From Symbiodinium natans (lineage: Eukaryota > Sar > Dinophyceae > Suessiales > Symbiodiniaceae): a DNA stretch of 11,617 nt. The notes under the pieces were generated by a model. It was given only the letters and a program-made list of their open reading frames with translations. It ran no database searches and was not told where the DNA came from. Made by a program: the position numbers and the translations under genes. This document shows positions 6,128 to 11,239 of this stretch, one piece after another. Position 1 is the first letter of the stretch; each line of letters opens with the position of its first letter. The stretch is from contig CAJNDS010000758.1 in assembly GCA_905221605.1 (NCBI GenBank), positions 64,001 through 75,617 of the forward strand, written 5' to 3'.

Positions 6128-6325
6128 GGTCATGGTCCCAAGGCTCAAAAAGCTGAAACCAATGAAGTCAGTGCTAGGTTTGCGAAGTGGGCAAGCATGG
6201 TCCACGATCATTTTAAGATTCGCACCGTGCGTTTTCCGCATTCCTGTAACGCCCGTTCGAACAGCTCGAAGACTACCCGAACACCTCTCCTGCGAAGAAT
6301 CACGCCTATGGGCCTTCAACGTGTG
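6116..6325 (+). other. Exon-like open stretch, unrecognised
   Basis: A frame without an upstream ATG reads AETNEVSARFAKWASMVHDH at about 6149-6208 and stays open to a TGA near 6326. AG-like acceptors and a GTGCGT donor-like site (about 6229) bracket the best part. Another frame (6126-6536) is also open but runs into translated CCCTAAA. No family was recognised. It could be an extra calpain exon, since the family C element that precedes it lies in the same intron. Confidence 0.2.
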
Positions 6326-6455
6326 TGAGACGCTTGTGATTCCTAAACCCGAAGCCCTAAACCCGACCGTATCTATCTACAGCTCGACAAACCTTGAGCA
6401 GAAACCATCTTGTGGCAGCTTCCCTCTGCAGGGTCCTCCTTGGGCCACCTCTCCC

Positions 6456-6538
6456 AACCCGGAGCCCGAAACCCTAAACCCTAAAATCCTAAACCCTGAA
6501 GCCCTAACCCTAAGCTCTAAAGCCCTAGAACCCTAAGA
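6456..6538 (-). repeat. Degenerate CCCTAAA tract
   Basis: CCCGAAA, CCCTAAA, CCTAAAAT and CCCTGAAG units are mixed. It lies about 100 bases upstream of the DGSFYMSM exon. Confidence 0.75.
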
Positions 6539-6635
6539 TTCCCTGTCCTAAGTTGACTTGTCTCATTGTCAAATCTGAGATCGATCCCGAACCCTAAACT
6601 CCAAGAACGAAAGGATCCCAAGCAACAGCTCCGAG

Positions 6636-6695
6636 CGCTCAGGTGAAGCGAACTGGCATTGATCCCCTTGGTGACGGCTCCTTCTACATGTCCAT
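6636..6695 (+). CDS. Calpain-type protease, exon with DGSFYMSM
   Basis: This exon encodes AQVKRTGIDPLGDGSFYMS plus two bases of the next Met codon. The DG-F-MS pattern corresponds to the conserved (D/E)DGxFWMSFxDF segment near the end of the calpain core domain (subdomain IIb). The next exon supplies the matching KDFWHHF. The acceptor used here is CCGAG before 6636, so that one base completes the phase-2 end of the exon at 4624; a CAG at 6640-6642 is an alternative with phase 0. At the 3' end no GT is available. Splicing at AT with the intron starting GAACCT (6696) restores ATG when joined to the base at 7567. That would be a GA-AG intron. An in-frame TAA at 6718 ends the unspliced frame. Confidence 0.65.
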
Positions 6696-7015
6696 GAACC
6701 TTGGAAAAACCTTAAGATAAAGCTTCCCACCTGACCATCGCATTTCTGCGTTTAGACCAAATCAGCCCTTTCCCTCCAACCCCCCCCCCCTCAGAAAGCC
6801 TTGATCCTAAATCCTCCACTAGACGGGCGGTATCTGTTCCCCTATTTTTTGGAGGATCCTAGGCTCCTCACCGAACTCTGCATTACAAAGACGTACTGAT
6901 TCTCAGTCGGTCATTCCCTACTAAGAACCAGTACAAAAAAGAGGAGTCCTTGAAGGGGGGGGGGGGTTGTACCCTCCCAAACTTTAGGGCGTTTGGGGGT
7001 GCTTTGGGCGTTTAG

Positions 7016-7192
7016 GGTTGTCTGCACGGGGAACTGGTGGCTGACGGCTGCCCAAGGCATATCTTTGGGTATGTGGGGACCTCCTTGCAGGTCCTGAAAT
7101 GCTTGCCCGCGTTAGACGATATACTCCATGAAAGGCTCCTGAACTCAAAACTCTACTACGGAATTCAAAGCCAAGGGGGCAAGGCTAAATAG
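7016..7192 (+). other. Exon-like open frame without ATG, unrecognised (58 codons)
   Basis: This frame is open from just after a TAG (7013) to a TAG at 7190. Composition is protein-like: LHGELVADGCPRHIFGYVG, then VLKCLPALDDILHERLLN and LYYGIQSQGG. A CTTGCAG acceptor-like site at 7084-7090 precedes GTCCTG. I recognise no family. It lies inside the interval that must be removed to join the two calpain exons around it, so if real it is an alternative exon, a nested gene piece or a relict. Confidence 0.28.
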
Positions 7193-7219
7193 GGTTTAGG
7201 CTTCAGGGGTATAACCCCA

Positions 7220-7293
7220 AGGGTCCATGTACCTCATGAAGTTTAGGAGGTACTTTAAGGCCCAAGTATTCCCTATTTAGGTACATGGACCCT
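7220..7293. mobile_element. Foldback element family B, copy 1
   Basis: AGGGTCCATGTACCT (7220-7234) and AGGTACATGGACCCT (7279-7293) are perfect 15-base inverted repeats around a 44-base interior. The interior contains TTTAAGGCCCAAGTAT, which recurs in copy 2. Confidence 0.75.
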
Positions 7294-7441
7294 GAGGGTC
7301 AGCTCCCCTCAATCTTATTCCCCTATATAACCCCTACATACACCTTATGTAGTCCCTATTTAAATAACCCCTGAAGGTCCCTTACAAGGGTCCCTCCTTG
7401 AGTCCCTTGAGGGAATGACTTCTTTTAGTCCCCTATGTAGC

Positions 7442-7443
<2 letters not shown>

Positions 7444-7480
<37 letters not shown>

Positions 7481-7530
7481 TGTGTATATATATATATATG
7501 TATATATGTATATGTATATATATGTATATA
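7444..7530. repeat. (TA)n microsatellite
   Basis: A pure TA run followed by TATG/TATA variants. Start codons within it give spurious Met-Tyr-Ile proteins that run into the KDFWHHF exon in the wrong frames. Confidence 0.95.
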
Positions 7531-7566
7531 CCGTTCATAGTCCCTATATACCTAAGCAGCTTCAAG

Positions 7567-7626
7567 GAAAGACTTCTGGCACCACTTCCGCGCCATCCAG
7601 ATCTGCACCGTGCCGTTCGAGCGCGA
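7567..7626 (+). CDS. Calpain-type protease, exon with KDFWHHFRAIQIC
   Basis: After TTCAAG, the first base completes the ATG left by the previous exon. The frame then reads KDFWHHFRAIQICTVPFE. This is the usual end of the calpain protease core, where FWMSFxDF is followed by L-x-x-F/Y-x-x-(I/V)-x-(I/V)-C; the joined product gives FYMSMKDFWHHFRAIQIC. The frame stays open to a TAG at 7643. I end the exon before GTACAAG (7627) because it is the best GT donor, but GT at 7610 or a GA donor cannot be excluded. What follows (calpain domain III, EF-hands or something else) is not identified. The longer ATG-initiated frames over this segment are out of phase. Confidence 0.65.
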
Positions 7627-7670
7627 GTACAAGCCGGCGATCTAGTGGTGATGAGGGGGGACGTTCAGAA

Positions 7671-7896
7671 TCCCAAAGGGTCGCCATTCAGAGTCCATGT
7701 ACCAGGGTGTAGGGTTTAGGGTTTAGGGTTTCGGGCTTGGGGTTTAGGGGTAGGGTTTAAGGTTTGGGGTTTGGGGTTTGGGTTTAGGGTTTAGGGTTCA
7801 GGGTTCAGGGTTTAGGGTTTAAGGTTTAGGCCTTAAAAGGGTTCCTACAGAGTAGCTTAAGGGCCCAAGTATATACTATATAAGTACATGGACCCT
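7671..7896. mobile_element. Foldback element family B, copy 2, carrying a telomeric tract
   Basis: The right end GTACATGGACCCT (7884-7896) and the left arm AGAGTCCATGTACC (7690-7703) are complementary apart from one mismatch. TCCCAAAGGGTC just to the left (7671-7682) also matches the extended right arm, with GCCATTCAGAGTC inserted between. The right interior, TTAAGGGCCCAAGTAT, matches copy 1. The interior here holds about 125 bases of TTTAGGG-type repeat (7704-7830) absent from copy 1. Confidence 0.65.
7704..7830 (+). repeat. TTTAGGG tract inside foldback B copy 2
   Basis: Degenerate heptamers (TTTAGGG, TTCAGGG, TTTGGGG, TTTAAGG) occupy the space between the arms of the foldback. G-rich strand is plus. 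Confidence 0.85.
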
Positions 7897-7999
7897 TTGG
7901 GACAAAGATCAGTGACGACGTAGGTGCCTGAGTGCTCAGGCATTGGACAAGGCCTTGTTCAGGCTGTTTAATGTAGAAAGAGCTAGTTTTAGTCAATGC

Positions 8000-8098
8000 C
8001 AAACCCTAAGCCCCAAACCCTAAATCCTTAACCCTAAACCCTAAACCCCGCACCCTAAACCCTAAACCCCAAACCCTAAACCCTTAACCCTGAACCCA
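8000..8098 (-). repeat. Degenerate CCCTAAA tract
   Basis: Heptamers with CCCCAAA, CCCTTAA and CCCTGAA variants. It is separated from the next tract by about 68 bases containing an exon-like stretch (8106-8155). Confidence 0.85.
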
Positions 8099-8166
8099 GC
8101 CGTGCTGCTACCAGCCGCATATTCTCTGTTTGCTTCATACGCAAATCTTGAGCGTGAAGTAGAGTC

Positions 8167-8256
8167 CCCTAAACCCTAGAAACCTAAAGCCTCAACCCTA
8201 AACCCTAAACCCCAAACCCTAACCCTAAACCCTAAACCCTAACCCTAAACCCTTAA
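8167..8256 (-). repeat. Degenerate CCCTAAA tract
   Basis: CCCTAAA, CCCTAA and CCCCAAA units are mixed. It ends about 20 bases before the open frame at 8275. Confidence 0.85.
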
Positions 8257-8274
8257 GGGCCATCCTAGAAAAAG

Positions 8275-8380
8275 GTGAGGATCCATGAAGAGCGTGGACC
8301 AGAAGAGCTGCCTTTTGAAAAAAGGCAGCAAACCCTCCGTCATGAGGCGATTTCCTATATGGAAGCCTGGGGAACCTGCA
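8275..8380 (+). other. Exon-like open stretch, unrecognised
   Basis: After AAAAAG the frame GTG AGG ATC reads RIHEERGPEELPFEKRQQ, continuing LRHEAISYMEAWGTC. It is charged and balanced, unlike translated repeats. The open frame continues to 8457, but from 8393 it is foldback element A and should not be coding. It could be a downstream exon of the protease gene; no family was recognised. Confidence 0.3.
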
Positions 8381-8392
8381 TGCCAGTCTGCA

Positions 8393-8488
8393 TACTTGCA
8401 GGTTCATGGTACTTATTAACCAACTACAGCTGTACTTATGAACTTAAGGGGTTCTAATTGGTGAACAAGGACCATGAACCTCCAAGTA
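8393..8488. mobile_element. Foldback element family A, copy 2
   Basis: The left arm TACTTGCAGGTTCATGGTAC (from 8393) and the right arm 8467-8488 are complementary at 20 of 22 positions and match the arms of copy 1 at 3601-3751. This copy is about 96 bases, against about 151 for copy 1, and the difference lies in the interior. Confidence 0.7.
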
Positions 8489-8577
8489 CGGGCTTTGCAA
8501 GGCCAGAGAATTGAGGCTTTGCCCGCTCCAGGACCAATCACGAAGTGATTTGTGGTGTCCTGACCGAGGGGTTAGAA

Positions 8578-8668
8578 CCCTAAACCCTAAACCCTAAACC
8601 CTAAACCCTAAACCCTAAACCCTAAACCCTAAACCCTAAACCCTAAACCCTAAACCCTAAACCCTAAA
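8578..8668 (-). repeat. Perfect (CCCTAAA)13 array
   Basis: Thirteen exact CCCTAAA heptamers in a row. This is the only long error-free telomeric array in the window. It is flanked by GGGGTTAGAA on the left and CCGAAAGGC on the right, neither of which is repeat. Its purity suggests recent origin or continued turnover. Confidence 0.98.
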
Positions 8669-8881
8669 CCGAAAGGCAGCTCTGCGCCCCTCGAGAGAAC
8701 CCTGGAGCCCTTGCACCCCCCGCCCACAGCCGCCCACAACCTGCCACCCCACACTCCCCAAAGCCCTAGGGCCAGAAAACCCTAAACCCTAAACCCTGAA
8801 AGCCTCAAAGGTTGAAAATTCCGCGTGCAGGTTTACCGATGGCAAGCTACACACCTTGCGCAAGCGGAAACAATTTACTGT

Positions 8882-8901
8882 AGATATTTGGCCAAATATC
8901 T
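8882..8901. repeat. 20-base perfect palindrome
   Basis: AGATATTTGGCCAAATATCT reads the same on both strands. A small hairpin, TTCCC with loop TTTTT and GGGAA, follows at 8906-8920. The pair lies 216 bases upstream of the start of the sulfotransferase-like gene. A regulatory role is possible, but nothing in the sequence shows it. Confidence 0.6.
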
Positions 8902-8990
8902 GCCGTTCCCTTTTTGGGAAATAGGCTCCAGAACTCTCAACCCTAAACTCTTGTCCCTACGCCCTCTCTCAAAAGCAAACATCTGAGAAA

Positions 8991-9055
8991 GCCCTGAACA
9001 CTAAACCCTAAACCCTCAACCCCAAACCCCAAACCCTAAACCCTAAACCCTAAAC
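8991..9055 (-). repeat. CCCTAAA tract upstream of the second gene
   Basis: Mixed CCCTAAA, CCCTCAA and CCCCAAA units end about 60 bases before the start codon at 9117. No TATA box or spliced-leader acceptor stands out between the tract and the ATG. Confidence 0.85.
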
Positions 9056-9116
9056 TGCCGCGCTGTGGCTCGAGTCCCTTGTGGGACGTTAATCATCGAA
9101 TCATCCACCTTCCCTG

Positions 9117-9296
9117 ATGATGACCTTACTGTATCTGCCTTGCCTGGTAGTACTCGCACTTGCCGTCGACCTTCCTACAGCCGCCGAAGATGCAGGAAGC
9201 TGCGGACCTGTGAGTGGAGTGGCCACGGGAAGCTTGCTACAGAGCACTGCTACACATCGACCGACAAGGACCCCTCAGCACCTGGGTAGCCCAGTG
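9117..9296 (+). CDS. Sulfotransferase-like protein, exon 1 (signal peptide)
   Basis: Sixty codons start with MM and a hydrophobic stretch, TLLYLPCLVVLALAVD (residues 3-18), typical of a signal peptide or signal anchor. A small-residue, Ser/Thr-rich linker follows. An in-frame TAA at 9090 and no other in-frame ATG make 9117 (with a second ATG at 9120) the best start. The exon ends GTG before GTATCC at 9297, phase 0; GT at 9294 is an alternative donor, also phase 0. The protein would enter the secretory pathway, consistent with a Golgi or secreted sulfotransferase. An overlapping open frame from 9065 in another phase is Arg/Cys-rich and less likely. Confidence 0.6.
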
Positions 9297-9433
9297 GTAT
9301 CCTTTTCGTTTTTTGTGTTCAAGGTTCCCTGAAAAAGTTACCAGCCCGAAAAGGGGTGCCCTTGTACTTATATTCATTTGACTGCTGGGCAAAAAGGCAG
9401 ATTGGTTTCACGAAGACGGCGACGAGTTCACAG

Positions 9434-9460
9434 GTACGCTTCGTCTTCTTCGCCGGGCTT
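9434..9460 (+). CDS. Sulfotransferase-like protein, 27-nt microexon
   Basis: Nine codons, VRFVFFAGL, follow TTCACAG. A hydrophobic beta strand leading into a Gly-rich loop is expected directly before the nucleotide-binding loop at the start of exon 3, and the join gives FVFFAGLEGSGHHFW. Intron 1 (9297-9433) is GT-AG, 137 bases, phase 0 on both sides. The frame has no ATG and no neighbouring exon in the same frame, so gene finders would probably skip it. The strand match and phase fit are the evidence; transcript data would settle it. Confidence 0.6.
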
Positions 9461-9782
9461 GAAGCGCGGATGCAAGAAATATAGGGGCCTTAACAATTGG
9501 AATAGGGTTTTGGTGGTTATTATAGTATGATTATAAAGGAACCACAAGGGAATACTATTAGTAATTATTCCGACCCCAAAATTAACCTTGTCCTTTCGTT
9601 TGGGTTAGGATCACTTTTTGACCCCCATTCGAAAATTTTGGGGGTTTGTGAAAACAAGGGAGCCCTAAGAAACACCCCCCCCCCCCCCCCCAAAAAAAAA
9701 GGGTAGGGTTCCCTTATAAAAAAGTACCTCTCAAAGGTACCCCGAATCTCGGAAGCCCCAAAAATGTTTCTGCGCAAACGAG
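9461..9782 (+). other. Sulfotransferase-like gene intron 2 (GA-AG)
   Basis: The 322-base intron begins GAAGCG and ends AACGAG, and exon 3 begins GAAG. The four bases GAAG are duplicated at the two ends, so the cut can slide, but the only choice with AG at the 3' end and a known donor is GA-AG. The intron contains a run of 17 C followed by 9 A (9675-9700) and no clear TTTAGGG tract, unlike the introns of the first gene. Confidence 0.55.
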
Positions 9783-10487
9783 GAAGGAAGCGGGCACCAC
9801 TTCTGGCATGAAATGATCAAGAGGTTGCCCATCAACAGGTCCGAAGACTTGTCCCGCGCGCTCTTTGATGGGCAGCACGGAGGGTTTTTCAACGCCGACG
9901 AACACAGCCGAGGAGACTATGCCGAAGACATCGCGAAGTTGATGTCGGAGATGGAGATGAATCTAAGCAGCACGCCAGGCTGCAAGGTGGTTGCCCTGAA
10001 CGGTGTTGAGCCGCAGGTATCTGGCATGATGTCCTACCCAAACATGGGAGGAAAAGATAGAGCCGGCCGGAATCCTGACATTTTTGCTTTGGCAAAGCTG
10101 GCTGAAGCTGCTGGAGTAGATTTGCGCATTGTGCTGCTGACTCGGCATCCAGAAAGCATGGTGCAGAGCATGTGCGAAAGGAACTACGAGAAGGATGTCG
10201 CTCATGCAGTTCGGGAGGTAGCAATGACCATATCCCTTCTGAGTGAGCAGCTCGAGTTGCTTGATCCCTCATATGTGGCATGCTGGACGTACGAAGATCC
10301 AGGGGCAAAGATTCTGGAGTTGCTTTCCTTCATGGGCATCTGTGACGCAGACCCTAGCCTGAGCAGGCAGATTGTCGAAGAGATTTACAAGCCCTCGAAC
10401 CATCCGGCTCTTTCCAAAGCTGCCAGTGAGATGCTGGAAACCAGCACTCACATTCATGAGAGCTTGCTTGCCAAGTGGTGCAGCTAG
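9783..10487 (+). CDS. Sulfotransferase-like protein, exon 3 (main domain)
   Basis: This exon has 234 codons to a TAG. It opens with EGSGHHFWHEM, a Gly-rich loop with paired His, in the place of the 5'-phosphosulfate-binding loop of PAPS-dependent sulfotransferases. LRIVLLTRHPESMVQSM (Arg at about residue 190 of the 303-residue product) matches the strand plus R-x-P-x(3)-V-x-S element that binds the 3'-phosphate. The C-terminal half has helical segments rich in Glu and Leu, with W-T-Y-E-D-P preceding the last helices, as in many algal sulfotransferase-like proteins. The acceptor is AACGAG. Using only the internal ATG at 9813 would remove the binding loop. The sulfate acceptor cannot be predicted. 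Coding quality is good over the whole length and the stop is unambiguous. Confidence 0.7.
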   Translation, partial: EGSGHHFWHEMIKRLPINRSEDLSRALFDGQHGGFFNADEHSRGDYAEDIAKLMSEMEMNLSSTPGCKVVALNGVEPQVSGMMSYPNMGGKDRAGRNPDIFALAKLAEAAGVDLRIVLLTRHPESMVQSMCERNYEKDVAHAVREVAMTISLLSEQLELLDPSYVACWTYEDPGAKILELLSFMGICDADPSLSRQIVEEIYKPSNHPALSKAASEMLETSTHIHESLLAKWCS

Positions 10488-11051
10488 GACGGCAGGTGCA
10501 ACACTGCGGCGGGTGAGAAGAAAATAATGTTTCAGATGGATGCCGACCCACATGTTTGCAACCATGCTGGCATGAATGGAATTCATATACGATTTGCAAA
10601 TCGGCACGCATTCGTTTATCCTTTCGGCTAAGCCCTAATTAGGAGGCAAGCATATGAAATCTGTTTCGGGTGCATCGTTTCGAATCTCAATGTTTAGTCA
10701 GCTATTGTTTGGAATTGGTATGAGGCCTATTTCAATTCAACGCAGATCTGTTTGCAAACAGCCTCCACTCGCCCCTCCCCGCTCCCCACTCCCCTCCCCC
10801 CCACCCCCCCCTCCCCCCCCCCCCCCCCCCCCCCCCCCCTTAATGCAACTGTATTTCCAGCCTCAACACAGAGTGCAGCTGTTGTATGACCATAGTGGGC
10901 CACCACGAGATTGAACTCACAGATTTACGGGGTATCGATTTACATCACAACAGAAGCTCAAAGCTTAATTGTGCAGAAACCGGCCAGCAGTAAGTCACTC
11001 AAAAGAAAAGAAGCTCTGGGCCCGGCTCTGTCCTTTACTCAAACCGATCCG
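10488..11051 (+). other. 3' flank of the sulfotransferase-like gene, with poly-C tract
   Basis: No further gene is recognised. A C-rich run with few interruptions spans about 10769-10838. A perfect 14-base palindrome, CTGTTTGCAAACAG, lies at 10748-10761. The open frame at 10654-10914 is a translation through poly-C (poly-Pro) and lacks protein-like flanks. No AATAAA-type signal stands out just after the stop; AAAATAATG occurs at about 10520. Confidence 0.6.
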
Positions 11052-11195
11052 TTTAGGGTTTAGGGTTTAGGGTCTAGGGTTTAGGGTGCAGGGTTTAGGG
11101 TTTAGGGCTTAGGACATGAGAGCGCTTCGGAACCCTGAATGCCCCGCCCTGGGTTTTAGGGTTTAAGGTTAAAGATTGAGGGTTTAGGGTTTCGG
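11052..11195 (+). repeat. Two short TTTAGGG tracts
   Basis: TTTAGGG heptamers occupy 11052-11108 and, after about 45 non-repeat bases, 11152-11195. The units are degenerate (TCTAGGG, TGCAGGG, TTTAAGG). Confidence 0.85.
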
Positions 11196-11239
11196 GGGCA
11201 GCCTTGGTTGAACAAGCTTGTTCTTGTACAATGAAGACG

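Larger units (their letters stand above)
4671..6635 (+). other. Calpain-gene intron with three family C foldbacks
   Basis: This roughly 2 kb interval holds foldback family C copies at 4688-4806, 4939-5040 and 5958-6127, variant telomere-like repeats at 5041-5128, short TTTAGGG tracts at 5488-5503 and 5903-5951, and CCCTAAA tracts at 6051-6115 and 6456-6538. Bases 5282-5358 contain an inverted repeat GGAATTAGG / CCTAATTCC. Two open stretches look exon-like but unrecognised: about 5118-5280, and 6116-6325 with AETNEVSARFAKWASM. Confidence 0.4.
6696..7566 (+). other. Calpain-gene intron with proposed GA donor
   Basis: The intron begins GAACCT and ends TTCAAG, and the following exon also begins GAA. 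Three bases are therefore duplicated across the boundaries and the exact cut is ambiguous, but only GA...AG has an AG end. It contains a C-rich patch (6780-6791), a 12-base G run (6955-6966), an exon-like open stretch (7016-7192), foldback family B copy 1 (7220-7293) and (TA)n (7444-7530). Confidence 0.5.
7643..9090 (+). other. Repeat-rich interval between the protease core and the next gene
   Basis: The interval contains foldback B copy 2, three CCCTAAA tracts, foldback A copy 2, the cleanest heptamer array of the window and a 20-base palindrome. Short exon-like stretches occur at about 7940-7972 (ALDKALFRLFN between CTCAG and GTAGAA), 8106-8155 (LLPAAYSLFASYANLERE between CCCAG and GTAGAG) and 8275-8380. 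These could be C-terminal exons of the protease, but none matches a domain I know. The end of the first gene is not defined. Confidence 0.4.

Noticed and set aside
7480-7719. Two ATG-initiated frames over 7567-7640
   Set aside because: Both start in the TA microsatellite and are out of phase with the KDFWHHF calpain reading, which has family support.
270-9055. A real chromosome end (terminal telomere)
   Set aside because: Tracts are short, degenerate, in both orientations and interleaved with gene pieces, so they are interstitial.
9889-10611. Several minus-strand open frames opposite sulfotransferase exon 3 and its 3' flank
   Set aside because: They are antisense shadows of, or lie just beyond, a plus-strand exon with clear motifs and show no recognisable domain.
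10654-10914. 86-codon frame with a poly-Pro run
   Set aside because: The poly-Pro is a translated poly-C tract, and the flanks lack protein-like features.
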